A stretch of DNA of 24,771 nt, taken from assembly GCA_900752535.1 (NCBI GenBank), contig CAADVV010000027.1, forward strand, positions 1 to 24,771. Direction: 5' to 3'. The stretch is from Bacteroidales bacterium (GTDB lineage Bacteria; Bacteroidota; Bacteroidia; Bacteroidales; Muribaculaceae). Of this stretch, positions 1 through 8,347 are shown piece after piece. A model generated the notes under the pieces. The model worked only from the letters and a program-made list of their open reading frames with translations, ran no database searches and was not told the DNA's origin. A program made the position numbers and the translations under genes. Position 1 is the first letter of the stretch; each line of letters opens with the position of its first letter.

Positions 1-211
1 CGCGGGCTGTCCCGGAATGTGAATGCTTTCCAAACCACTGGGCATCCCCCCAGGCGAGGCGCTCGAGTTTTCTGTCGCAGCCGACACTCTGGCACTGGCG
101 GCCGGAGCGTCGATTATCCGCGTCCATGACGTCAAAGCCGGCGTAGAGACACGCGAAATCGTCAGCCTGACCCTCCGGGCAGGTACAGAGAACAAACAAA
201 CCAACAAATAA
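1..211 (+). CDS. folP: dihydropteroate synthase, C-terminal end (partial; frame broken near the window edge)
   Basis: This is the tail of FolP, which joins para-aminobenzoate to a pterin pyrophosphate in folate synthesis in the cytoplasm. From base 23 the frame reads MLSKPLGIPP and ends with a RVHDV motif, the conserved phosphate-binding Arg/His near the end of the TIM barrel, then a short tail to TAA at 209-211. The preceding conserved residues GLSR are readable at bases 4-15 but in a different frame. Seven bases (16-22) lie where the family's two residues before the Met would need six, and a TGA sits at 20-22 in the downstream frame. The upstream part is outside the window, so this may be an edge artefact or a real frameshift. 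The diadenylate cyclase gene follows 17 bases later, a pairing I know from other Bacteroidales. Identity is confident; intactness is not. Confidence 0.85.
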
Positions 212-228
212 AACACTGACCGGGAGAT

Positions 229-1011
229 ATGCTTGACGCTTTTGGGTTGCGCGACGCGCTTGACATTGCCATCATGGCGCTGCTGCTGTTTTATCTCTAC
301 CGCATCATGCGCGAAAGCGGCACAATCAACATCTTTTTCGGAGTGCTCGCCTTCATCGTCGTATGGGTTTTCGCCTCACAGATTCTGGAGATGAAACTCA
401 TAGGGACCGTGCTCGACAAATTCATGAGCATCGGCCTGCTCGTGCTCGTCATCCTCTTTCAGGACCAGATAAAACGCTTTCTGGTAGAATTGGGCGACCA
501 CAAGCGATGGCGGTTCCTACGCAATATCTTCCATCATGCCCACAAAGACGAATCGGCCGGCGAATCACGCAAGAATGTGCTCCCCATAGTCTACGCCTGT
601 ATGAATATGTCTAAGAGCAAGACCGGCGCTCTCATCGTCATTCAGGAAGACATCACCCTCGAGCAATATGAGAAGACCGGCGACATGATTGACGCCAACA
701 TCAACACGCGTCTGATTGAAAACATATTTTTCAAAAACTCGCCGCTCCACGACGGAGCTATGATTATAGCCGACAACCGCATCAAGGCCGCGGGCTGTAT
801 CCTGCCCGTCAGCCACGACTCCAACGTGCCACGGTCACTCGGCCTTCGCCACCGCTCGGCTCTGGGCATAGCCCAGGCTACGGACGCTTTCGCCATAGTC
901 GTCTCTGAGGAGACCGGCAACATCTCCGTGGCCCACCGCGGCAAACTGACAACGCGACTCAGCTCCACCGACCTCGAGCACCGACTCTCGCAAGCTTTCA
1001 GCAAAGAATGA
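229..1011 (+). CDS. dacA: diadenylate cyclase, CdaA/DacA type (c-di-AMP synthase)
   Basis: The protein condenses two ATP into cyclic di-AMP, a second messenger linked to turgor, potassium transport and cell-wall balance. Its 260 residues fit the CdaA class. Three hydrophobic helices occupy about residues 8-75, followed by a short linker and the DAC domain at roughly 105-250. The two catalytic signatures are visible: Asp-Gly-Ala at 175-177 (in LHDGAMII) and Arg-His-Arg at 207-209 (in RHRSALG). The ATG at 229 follows a GGGAG stretch and lies 17 bases after folP, so the two are probably cotranscribed. The stop overlaps the next start in an ATGA, which suggests translational coupling to the glycosyltransferase. 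No CdaR-like partner is seen in the window, as expected outside Firmicutes. Confidence is high from both catalytic motifs and the membrane layout. Confidence 0.95.
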   Translation: MLDAFGLRDALDIAIMALLLFYLYRIMRESGTINIFFGVLAFIVVWVFASQILEMKLIGTVLDKFMSIGLLVLVILFQDQIKRFLVELGDHKRWRFLRNIFHHAHKDESAGESRKNVLPIVYACMNMSKSKTGALIVIQEDITLEQYEKTGDMIDANINTRLIENIFFKNSPLHDGAMIIADNRIKAAGCILPVSHDSNVPRSLGLRHRSALGIAQATDAFAIVVSEETGNISVAHRGKLTTRLSSTDLEHRLSQAFSKE

Positions 1012-2807
1012 TAAACCACACGCGAACACTGAAGCCGCAGGCTCTCTGCCTGATTCTGCTCGTGCTGACGCTGACAGTGACATTCGTGCCATGGCTCGGC
1101 GACACACTTTTCAACACCAAAGGAGAACCGCGCGAAGCCCTCGTTGCCCTGTCGATGGTCAACACGGGCGACTACATACTGCCCGCAACCTACGGCACCG
1201 ACATACCCTACAAACCGCCCCTGCTCGCTTGGCTCATCGCCGCGTGCTCATGGCTGACCGGGGGTGTCGTCACCGAGTTTTCATCGCGTCTGCCGTCTGT
1301 CCTGGCTACATTCCTGATGGTCATCTGCGGCTACCGCTTCTTCCTGAAACGCAGCGGCGGTGACTATGTAACCTCACTGGCCACTGCAATCGTCACAATC
1401 ACGACCGTCGAGGTCTATCGTGCAGCCACAGCCTGCCGCGTCGACATGGTCCTGACCGCATGCACCGTCACGGCTATCTATGCTCTCGAAAGCGCCTCGC
1501 GGCTGAATAGCCGAAGGCGCATCGTCAACATCCCGGCCATACTGCTGATGACCTGCGCGGTTCTGACCAAAGGACCTGTGGGCATGATACTGCCCTGTCT
1601 GGTAACGGGCATCTATCTGCTCATACGCGGTCGCCGCTTCTGGCCGACATTCGGAATCATGACGCTCAACGGTCTGCTGTCGCTCGTGATTCCGGCCATA
1701 TGGTATTACGGCGCATGGCTCCACGGCGGCGAGCGGTTCCTGCGACTGGCGATGGAGGAGAACTTCGGCCGCTTCACGGGCACAATGAGCTATGACTCGC
1801 ATCTCAACCCGTGGTGGTATAATCTCGTCACCCTCGTGGCCGGAATGTCGCCCTACACCCTGTTGGCCCTGATGGCGCTGTTTGTCGCTCCGTGGCGCAA
1901 GCTGAAAGGGAGTTTCCGGGGTTTGTGGTCGCGCATACGCGGACTTGACGACGCCACACTGCTGTCGCTGACAGCCTCGACAGTCATTTTTATCTTCTAT
2001 TGCATCCCAGCCTCGAAGCGCAGTGTCTACCTCCTGCCGATATATCCGTTTCTGAGCTACTTCATCGTCAGACTCGGACAGTGGCTTATCGCCCACCGCA
2101 GCCGCGTGGTGGCCATATATGCCCTGATAATCGCCTCGCTGGGCGAGATTGTCAGCTGGGCCGTGTGGGGCTTTCACATCGTGGGACCCGCCGGCGCCGA
2201 AGATCATCTGAAAGGCGCTTTGGCCGACATGGTCGACGGACTTTACAACGAGAGTTTCGGCATATCCGACTGGGCGCTGCTGATTACGGCCATCGTGGTC
2301 TGCGGCGTGACGCTGGCGATGACAAAGCGGGTGTCGGCCTCGAAGAAAGCCGCAGGGGCGCTCTGTTCCACCTTGGCTATCTACTGGGTGTTGGGCGCAA
2401 CTCTGTTGCCGCGCACACTCAACCCCAAGAGCGACATTGTCATCGCCCGCGAAGTCGAGCGACTCGATCCGGGTGTGAGCCACACCTATACATATAATTC
2501 TGTGTCCATGATGCGCTATTTCACCGCCGGATTTTATCTCGGTGACCGTCTTAGGATGTTCGCGCCCGAACAGGGGTCGTCACAGAGTGTCGACGGCGCC
2601 GCCTCCCAGCCACTGCCAGAGAGCGGCTATCTGATTGTAGGCGAACGCGAACTACCATCGTGGCAGGAGCTGTATGGCAACGACTACACCGCTGAAACCG
2701 TATGGAAAGGCTCACGACGTAGCTCCGACACGCGTTCTGTGCCGCTCATCATGCGCTTCAGCCGCCGTCATCAGTCGGCCGCCGGGGTCGACTCTCACGA
2801 TTTTTGA
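1008..2807 (+). CDS. integral membrane glycosyltransferase, ArnT/PMT (GT39/GT83-like) family
   Basis: This is a 599-residue polytopic membrane protein with about a dozen hydrophobic segments. The N-terminal half has the layout of ArnT-like enzymes, which move a sugar from a polyprenyl phosphate to a lipid or protein on the outer side of the inner membrane. The first periplasmic loop carries the acidic GEPREA stretch near residue 40, where ArnT has its catalytic Asp/Glu pair. YKPPL follows near 68 (compare EKPPL in the family), and a CRVDMVLTA segment lies near 143. The C-terminal third holds further helices and a soluble tail. It overlaps dacA by 4 bases (ATGA). The substrate cannot be read from sequence; lipid A or another envelope glycan is an inference from the family. 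It is not a confident ArnT orthologue, so I give no symbol. Confidence 0.85.
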   Translation: MINHTRTLKPQALCLILLVLTLTVTFVPWLGDTLFNTKGEPREALVALSMVNTGDYILPATYGTDIPYKPPLLAWLIAACSWLTGGVVTEFSSRLPSVLATFLMVICGYRFFLKRSGGDYVTSLATAIVTITTVEVYRAATACRVDMVLTACTVTAIYALESASRLNSRRRIVNIPAILLMTCAVLTKGPVGMILPCLVTGIYLLIRGRRFWPTFGIMTLNGLLSLVIPAIWYYGAWLHGGERFLRLAMEENFGRFTGTMSYDSHLNPWWYNLVTLVAGMSPYTLLALMALFVAPWRKLKGSFRGLWSRIRGLDDATLLSLTASTVIFIFYCIPASKRSVYLLPIYPFLSYFIVRLGQWLIAHRSRVVAIYALIIASLGEIVSWAVWGFHIVGPAGAEDHLKGALADMVDGLYNESFGISDWALLITAIVVCGVTLAMTKRVSASKKAAGALCSTLAIYWVLGATLLPRTLNPKSDIVIAREVERLDPGVSHTYTYNSVSMMRYFTAGFYLGDRLRMFAPEQGSSQSVDGAASQPLPESGYLIVGERELPSWQELYGNDYTAETVWKGSRRSSDTRSVPLIMRFSRRHQSAAGVDSHDF

Positions 2808-2808
2808 G

Positions 2809-2816
2809 TAATTTTG
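2809..2816 (+). promoter_or_regulatory. Bacteroidota -7 promoter element (TAATTTTG) at the tamL start
   Basis: The octamer fits TAnnTTTG and starts one base after the glycosyltransferase stop. It ends only four bases before the GTG start of tamL. Transcription in this phylum starts a few bases after this element, so the mRNA would begin at or next to the start codon. I see no good TTTG at the -33 distance. Confidence 0.45.
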
Positions 2817-2820
2817 CGGC

Positions 2821-5178
2821 GTGAATAAAACAGGCTTGACAAGAGTGGTTGCATTAGTCATGGCGTCGCTGACGCTATGGGGTTGCTCCTCAACCAAACA
2901 CGTGCCCGAGGGCAGCTATCTTGTCGACAAAACAAGGATAGAGGTGACCGACAACAAAGTCGTCGGCGAGAGCGACCTCATCAACTATCTGCGCCAGGCT
3001 CCCAACCACAAGGTGCTCGGATTCTTCAAGCTGCAGCTTGCCACCTATAGTCTGTCGGGACGCGACTCGACGCGTTGGTATAACAAATGGCTAAGACGCC
3101 TCGGACAGCCGCCCGTAATCTACAGTCAGAGCCTTACGGACGCCTCGGCGCGTCAACTGCGTCAGGCCATGATTAACCGCGGATATATGGACGCCACCGT
3201 CGAGGTCGACACGACAATCCACGGCAGCGGCCACAACAAAATCGACGTCAGCTATATCGTCACGGCAGGCGCTCCCCACCGCATCTCGTCGATATCCTAT
3301 GAAATTCCCGACACGGCCATCCGCGAAATAATTCTGGCCGACTCTGCAGCCATGACGCTGCGTCCCGGCGACCTGCTCGACCGCGACGCCCTCGACAGTG
3401 AGCGCGCACGGTTGACCGAACGACTCCGCAACCGAGGCTACTACACGTTTGCCAAGGAGTATATCACGTTCACGGCCGACACCGTCACCGGCGAGAAAGA
3501 CGTGGCGCTCACCATGACCCTGCGCGGCCCGCGCAACCGTCAGACCGACACCCCACAACTCGACTCGACGCTCCACGAACAGTTCTTCATACGCGACGTC
3601 ACTTTCGTGACCGACTATACTCTGGGACGTACGCTCAGTCAGGCCATGGCAGCCGCCACCGACACAATACACCGTGACGGCTTCACCTTTGTTTATGACA
3701 AGGACCACTGGCTGACACCGGGAACATTGGCCGAAAAATGCTTCATCGAACCGGGCAAGCGCTACAGCGCGCGCCGCGTAGACCTCACCTATGAATATCT
3801 CAGCCGCCTGGGCATGGTCAAATCGACCAACATCGAGATGATTCCGGCCGGACGCGACTCTCTGGGACGTCAGATGCTCGACACCTACATTCTGCTTTCA
3901 CGCAACAAAAAACAGGGCGTCACATTTGAGCTCGAAGGCACCAACTCAGAGGGAGACCTCGGCGTCGGCGGCGAACTGACCTACATCCACCGTAACCTCG
4001 GTCACCGATCACGTCAACTGACCGTGAAGTTCCGTGCCGCCTACGAGAGTATCTCGGGCAACCTCGAAGGACTGATCAACAACAACTATCAGGAATATGC
4101 TGGCGAGGTGGGTATCTCATTTCCCAAATTCGCCTTCCCGTTCCTGTCAGACAAGATACGCAAACGAATCAAGGCCGACACCGAGGTGGCGCTGTCGTTC
4201 AACTATCAGCGGCGACCCGAATATACCCGCATCATCGCCGGAGCCACATGGCGTTACAACTGGATGAACCGTCAGAACACCACGCGGCGCACCCTCGACC
4301 TGCTGCGCATCAACTATGTCTACCTGCCGCAGTCGACGCTCGACTTCCTCGATCAGATTGCGCCCGACAACCCTCTTCTCCGATACAGTTATGAGGACCA
4401 CTTCATCATGAACATCGGCTACTCATACTTCCACACCAACAAACGTCTGCCATCGGGTGCCACCAGCCTGCGCAAGCCACAGATTCAGCCTCTCATCTAC
4501 ACGCTCAGGGCGTCGGTAGAGACGGCCGGCAATCTGCTCTACGCATTCTCATCGTTGTCAGGCAGTCATCGCCATGACGGCGTCTACAAGGTTTTCGGCA
4601 TACAGTATTCACAGTATGTCAAGGGCGAAATCGATTACTCGGTCGTGCGCAACTTCAACCGCCGCCACTCGCTCGCATTCCGCGCCGGAGGCGGCATCGG
4701 CGTGCCCTACGGCAACTCGAAAGTCCTGCCATTCGAGAAGCGTTTCTATGCCGGGGGCGCTAACAACGTGCGCGGCTGGGGCGTCAGAACACTCGGCCCG
4801 GGCTCGTTCGATGCCCGCAACTCAGTGACCGACTTCATCAACCAGTGCGGCGACATATCACTGATAGTCTCGGCCGAATATCGCGCCAAATTGTTCTGGG
4901 TGCTCGAAGGCGCACTGTTTGTCGACGCCGGCAACATATGGACCATACGCGACTATGAGAACCAACCGGGCGGTGTCTTCAAGTTCAATAAATTCTGGAA
5001 ACAGATAGCGGCATCCTACGGTATCGGCCTCAGAATGGACTTCAGCTACTTCCTGCTGCGCTTCGACCTCGGCATGAAAGCCCACAACCCAGCCAAAGGC
5101 CAGGAACCGTGGCCGCTGATACATCCCCGATGGGGACGTGACGCCGAGTTTCATTTCGCGGTCGGATACCCCTTCTGA
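2821..5178 (+). CDS. tamL: TamL: BamA/TamA-family outer-membrane beta-barrel lipoprotein
   Basis: This is an Omp85-superfamily protein of 785 residues, the Bacteroidota lipoprotein version of TamA, which works with TamB in outer-membrane biogenesis. The GTG start gives a clean lipoprotein signal: basic start, hydrophobic core, then Leu-Trp-Gly-Cys with Cys22 as the lipid site. The Trp at -2 is unusual. The later ATG at 2860 would leave too short a signal, so GTG is preferred. After Cys comes VPEGSYLVDKTRI, typical of the family, then POTRA-like repeats to about residue 360 and a 16-strand-type barrel to the C-terminus. The L6-loop signature appears as Val-Arg-Gly-Trp with Arg651, a Trp variant of VRG[FY]. 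The barrel ends in an aromatic (GYPF), as outer-membrane proteins do. No tamB gene is adjacent. The HAD phosphatase follows after 60 bases. Confidence 0.88.
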   Translation: MNKTGLTRVVALVMASLTLWGCSSTKHVPEGSYLVDKTRIEVTDNKVVGESDLINYLRQAPNHKVLGFFKLQLATYSLSGRDSTRWYNKWLRRLGQPPVIYSQSLTDASARQLRQAMINRGYMDATVEVDTTIHGSGHNKIDVSYIVTAGAPHRISSISYEIPDTAIREIILADSAAMTLRPGDLLDRDALDSERARLTERLRNRGYYTFAKEYITFTADTVTGEKDVALTMTLRGPRNRQTDTPQLDSTLHEQFFIRDVTFVTDYTLGRTLSQAMAAATDTIHRDGFTFVYDKDHWLTPGTLAEKCFIEPGKRYSARRVDLTYEYLSRLGMVKSTNIEMIPAGRDSLGRQMLDTYILLSRNKKQGVTFELEGTNSEGDLGVGGELTYIHRNLGHRSRQLTVKFRAAYESISGNLEGLINNNYQEYAGEVGISFPKFAFPFLSDKIRKRIKADTEVALSFNYQRRPEYTRIIAGATWRYNWMNRQNTTRRTLDLLRINYVYLPQSTLDFLDQIAPDNPLLRYSYEDHFIMNIGYSYFHTNKRLPSGATSLRKPQIQPLIYTLRASVETAGNLLYAFSSLSGSHRHDGVYKVFGIQYSQYVKGEIDYSVVRNFNRRHSLAFRAGGGIGVPYGNSKVLPFEKRFYAGGANNVRGWGVRTLGPGSFDARNSVTDFINQCGDISLIVSAEYRAKLFWVLEGALFVDAGNIWTIRDYENQPGGVFKFNKFWKQIAASYGIGLRMDFSYFLLRFDLGMKAHNPAKGQEPWPLIHPRWGRDAEFHFAVGYPF

Positions 5179-5238
5179 GGTCAGTCAACCCCGCCTCACC
5201 CACGTTTCAAAGAAAACAAACGCCATATACACACCTAT

Positions 5239-5901
5239 ATGAAATCACTCGTAATCTTCGACCTCGACGGCACCCTTCTCAACACCATCGACGATCTGGG
5301 CGACGCCACCAACTATGCACTGCGCAAGGCCGGATATCCCGAGCACAGCCTCTCGGCCTATCCATTCTATGTCGGCAACGGCGTCAGCCGTCTGCTCGAG
5401 AGAGTGCTTCCCGAAGACGCCCGCTCACAACGCAACATCGAGCGTCTGAAAGCCTCGTTCATGGAATATTATGATGTCCACAACACAGACAAGACGGTGC
5501 CCTATCCCGGCATCCCCCAATTGCTCGAATCGCTCTCGCGCATGGGAGTGCAGATGGCCATTGCCTCAAACAAATATCAGGCGGCTGTCGACAAACTGAT
5601 AAGACACTATTTCGGCTCGTTCAGATGGGCGGCCATCTGCGGTCAGAAAGACGACGTGCCCGTCAAACCGGACCCCTCGATTGTGTTCAACATACTCTCA
5701 CAGGTTCCCACACCCAAGGCCGACGTGCTCTATGCGGGCGACTCTGGCGTCGATATGGAGACCGCCCGTCGCGCCTGCGTCGACTCTGTGGGCGTCACAT
5801 GGGGATTCCGTCCGCTCAAAGAGCTGCGCGAATATCATGCTGACCACATCGTCTCGCGTCCCGTCGAAATACTCTCACTCTTAGGCGAAAAACAGTTATG
5901 A
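5239..5901 (+). CDS. gph: HAD-family hydrolase, phosphoglycolate phosphatase-like
   Basis: A cytoplasmic HAD phosphatase of 220 residues, close to the usual Gph length. The four HAD motifs are visible: DLDGT with nucleophile Asp8 and acid/base Asp10; the Ser in IASNK near residue 115; the Lys in KPDPS near 147; and the acidic GDSGVDMETA near 172. An alpha-helical cap (type C1) lies between motifs I and II. The family includes phosphoglycolate phosphatase, which clears 2-phosphoglycolate from DNA repair, and pyrophosphatases, and the substrate cannot be fixed by sequence alone. No promoter-like TAnnTTTG is seen in the 60 bases after tamL, so cotranscription with tamL is likely. The stop overlaps the phosphatase start in ATGA. 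Confidence 0.85.
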   Translation: MKSLVIFDLDGTLLNTIDDLGDATNYALRKAGYPEHSLSAYPFYVGNGVSRLLERVLPEDARSQRNIERLKASFMEYYDVHNTDKTVPYPGIPQLLESLSRMGVQMAIASNKYQAAVDKLIRHYFGSFRWAAICGQKDDVPVKPDPSIVFNILSQVPTPKADVLYAGDSGVDMETARRACVDSVGVTWGFRPLKELREYHADHIVSRPVEILSLLGEKQL

Positions 5902-7163
5902 AAAGACTGTCAGCGGCCATTCTGGCCATCGCGGCGTTCATCGCCGCCACAGCGCAGACCACGCGCGAGGAAGTCTATGCCGACCTCAACAAAGCCGGCG
6001 GCGTCTACTATGCCTATCCGGTGACCGAGAGTTCCAACACACCGGCCCCTAAAGGCTACAAACCGTTTTACATAAGCCACTACGGGCGCCACGGCTCGCG
6101 CTATCTCATCAGCGACAAAGACTATCGCCGCGTCATCGAGACACTCGACGGCGCAAACCGCGCCGGAGCGCTGACACCGTTGGGCAAGGATGTTCTTGCT
6201 CGTCTCGAGCGGATCTGGCCTGAAGCCGAAGGGCGCGGAGGTGATCTGACGCCGTTAGGCGCCCGCCAGCACAACGCTATAGCCACACGCATGTATAGAG
6301 CTTTCCCCGAAGTGTTCACTCCCGAATCGGAGATTACGGCTCAGTCGACCACAGTGCTCCGCTGCGCCCTGTCGATGGCAGCCTTCTGCGAGGGTCTGAA
6401 GGAGCAGAATCCTCAGCTCAGGATTTCGCGCGAGTCGTCAGACCGCTACATGCACTATCTCAACTATCACAGCCCCGAGTCGAACCGCTTCACCGCACCC
6501 GACGGGCCCTGGCGCGAAGAATACCGCAAGTTTGAGGAATCGCACACGCGTCCCGACCGCCTGGTGTCCTCGCTGGTCAAAGACCCCGAATACATACGCC
6601 GTCACATCAATCCGGGCGAACTCATGTGGGGTCTATACTGGATTGCCGTCGACATGCAGAACATGGAGAGCCCCGAGCGCTTCTATGACATTTTTGAGAA
6701 AGATGAGCTGTTTGATCTGTGGCAGTGTGTCAATTATCGCTTCTATGTCTGCGACTCGAACTACAAGCTCAACAACGGCATGATGCTCGACAATGCCAAG
6801 CCTCAGCTGCGCAATATCGTCGAGACAGCCGACAGCTATATAAGCGGTGACAAACGGGGCGCAAGCCTCAGATTCGGCCACGACGGCAACCTCATACCGC
6901 TGGCCGGAGTCATGGGTCTCAAGGACTGTTACAACTCTGTTGAGAATCCCGACGACTTCTACAGGGCATTCTCCGACTTCAAGCTGGCCCCGATGGCCGG
7001 GAACATCCAGATGGTCTTCTTCCGCAACAAAGCGGGCGACGTGATTGTAAAATTCATGCACAATGAGCGCGAGACCTCCATACCGGTCGAGACCGATATC
7101 TATCCCTTCTATCACTGGGGCGACGTGCGCGCCTATTATCTCGGACTCTTAGGCGAAGAATAA
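5898..7163 (+). CDS. secreted histidine acid phosphatase (phytase-like)
   Basis: A branch-2 histidine phosphatase of 421 residues with a Sec signal peptide at 1-20 (ends ATAQ), so it acts in the periplasm or at the surface. The phosphate-pocket motif Arg-His-Gly-Ser-Arg spans 64-68, with His65 as nucleophile. The proton-donor motif is His-Asp at 328-329, in GHDGNLIPL. This HD form matches acid phosphatases and AppA-like phytases; inositol polyphosphate phosphatases of the MINPP type carry HAE instead. Substrates could be phytate, sugar phosphates or other phosphomonoesters. It overlaps the HAD gene by 4 bases, so two phosphatases with different compartments are translationally coupled. A stem-loop lies downstream at 7187-7226. 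Confidence 0.85.
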   Translation: MKRLSAAILAIAAFIAATAQTTREEVYADLNKAGGVYYAYPVTESSNTPAPKGYKPFYISHYGRHGSRYLISDKDYRRVIETLDGANRAGALTPLGKDVLARLERIWPEAEGRGGDLTPLGARQHNAIATRMYRAFPEVFTPESEITAQSTTVLRCALSMAAFCEGLKEQNPQLRISRESSDRYMHYLNYHSPESNRFTAPDGPWREEYRKFEESHTRPDRLVSSLVKDPEYIRRHINPGELMWGLYWIAVDMQNMESPERFYDIFEKDELFDLWQCVNYRFYVCDSNYKLNNGMMLDNAKPQLRNIVETADSYISGDKRGASLRFGHDGNLIPLAGVMGLKDCYNSVENPDDFYRAFSDFKLAPMAGNIQMVFFRNKAGDVIVKFMHNERETSIPVETDIYPFYHWGDVRAYYLGLLGEE

Positions 7164-7186
7164 TCTCCGAAAGTCACTTAGACATA

Positions 7187-7226
7187 AATCGCGCGATTCA
7201 GCCACCCACGGCCGATCCGCGCGATT
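7187..7226 (+). terminator. possible stem-loop after the phosphatase operon
   Basis: AATCGCGCG at 7187-7195 can pair with CGCGCGATT at 7218-7226, a 9-bp stem with a 22-base loop. The left arm is also part of a perfect 12-base palindrome at 7187-7198. There is no clear T tract after the stem, so it may be a weak terminator, or a repeated operator for the ptb promoter that follows. Confidence 0.35.
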
Positions 7227-7284
7227 GTCTTATAAAGCCTGAAAATTGCACAAATATTAGGAGTGTGTGAAATTTTTCGGCCGA

Positions 7285-7320
7285 TTTGTTTGGAATTGAG
7301 CGCGGGAGAGCCTACCTTTG
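7285..7320 (+). promoter_or_regulatory. consensus Bacteroidota promoter for ptb-buk
   Basis: TTTG at 7289-7292 (and another at 7285-7288) is followed by exactly 20 bases and TACCTTTG at 7313-7320, a full match to TTTG-N19-21-TAnnTTTG. The predicted transcript starts near 7326 and gives a leader of about 37 bases before the ATG at 7363. This is the best-formed promoter in the window. Confidence 0.85.
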
Positions 7321-7362
7321 TGACACCATCGAAAAACAACCACGAAACAACACGAGATAGAA

Positions 7363-8274
7363 ATGGAACCTATCAGAAACTTTCAAGGACTTATTGAGCG
7401 GTTCAAGGCCCTTCCGCGCCGCAAACGCGTAATCGTCGCATGCCCGCGCGACGAAGCTACAGAAGAGGTCGTAGAACGCTGTCTGTCAGAAGACCTCGTC
7501 GACATCACACTCGTAACTGACAATGGTATTTCAGACCGCATGAAAGACTGGCAAGCGCGTTTTCCCGGCCATATCGACATCATCGAAGCGCCCGACATGG
7601 ACGAAGCCGCACGCCTGAGCGTAGAGTGCATCCGCGAAGGTCGCGGCGACGTGCTGATGAAAGGTACCATCAACACCGACAATCTGCTGCGCGCCATTCT
7701 CAACAAAGAACACGGCCTGCTGCCCCAGGGCAACGTCATGAGCCACGTGGCCGTCGCCGAGATTCCCGGCTATGACCGCATGCTTATCTACAGTGACTCC
7801 GCCGTCATTCCCGAGCCCAATCTCGAACAGTTCGACGCCATCCTGACCCACAACACCTCCCTTGCACGTCGCATGGGCATCGAGGAGCCCAAAGTAGCCC
7901 TCGTCCACTTCACCGAGAAAGTCAACAAGAAATTTCAGTGCACCCTCGACTATGAGGAGCTGAAATCCCGCGCCGCAGCCGGACGATACGGAAAGATAAA
8001 GATAGGCGGCCCGATGGATATCAAGACTGCTCTCGACCCACACAGCGGTGATGTCAAAGGCATCCACGGCCAGGTCAACGGCGACGCTGACGTGTTGCTG
8101 CTCCCCAACCTCGAGTGCGCCAACACATTCTACAAGACGATAGCGCTCTTTGCCGGCGCCAAGATAGCCGCCCTGCTCATCGGCACGACCGCTCCCGTCG
8201 TGTCGCCCTCGCGCGCCGACTCTTTCGAGACCAAATTCAACTCTCTGACCCTCGCCTGCGTCGCCGGCGAATAA
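7363..8274 (+). CDS. ptb: phosphate butyryltransferase (phosphate acyltransferase)
   Basis: This cytoplasmic enzyme swaps CoA for phosphate on butyryl-CoA or a related short or branched acyl-CoA, giving the acyl phosphate. The 303 residues match the Ptb branch of the Pta/Ptb family. Supporting segments are DVLMKGTINTDNLLRAI at about residues 97-113, the SHVAVAEIPG stretch near 127, and GGPMDIKTALDPHSG near 211. The last of these is the acyl/phosphate region typical of Ptb rather than acetate-specific Pta. The C-terminal VSPSRADS segment near 281 is also family-typical. The gene sits 73 bases before butyrate kinase and downstream of a consensus promoter, so the two form a substrate-level phosphorylation module. 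Which acyl chain is used (butyryl, isobutyryl, isovaleryl) is not decided by sequence. Confidence 0.93.
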   Translation: MEPIRNFQGLIERFKALPRRKRVIVACPRDEATEEVVERCLSEDLVDITLVTDNGISDRMKDWQARFPGHIDIIEAPDMDEAARLSVECIREGRGDVLMKGTINTDNLLRAILNKEHGLLPQGNVMSHVAVAEIPGYDRMLIYSDSAVIPEPNLEQFDAILTHNTSLARRMGIEEPKVALVHFTEKVNKKFQCTLDYEELKSRAAAGRYGKIKIGGPMDIKTALDPHSGDVKGIHGQVNGDADVLLLPNLECANTFYKTIALFAGAKIAALLIGTTAPVVSPSRADSFETKFNSLTLACVAGE

Positions 8275-8347
8275 GGAGGCGCCCGCTCTACCTTAATATC
8301 TATCACGAAACAACATCTCCACCTCCATCACAAGCGAACTAACTTTG

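Noticed and set aside
1374..2483. 369-codon open frame on the minus strand inside the glycosyltransferase gene
   Set aside because: The composition is that of an antisense shadow (His/Arg/Gln/Asp-rich, no domain), while the plus strand encodes a clear polytopic membrane protein.
3091..3708. 205-codon minus-strand frame inside tamL
   Set aside because: No recognisable motif and no promoter; the plus-strand Omp85 frame is well supported throughout.
8340..8347. TAACTTTG directly before the buk ATG
   Set aside because: A transcript from it would start inside the coding region with no further in-frame Met nearby. It is probably fortuitous; buk shares the ptb promoter.
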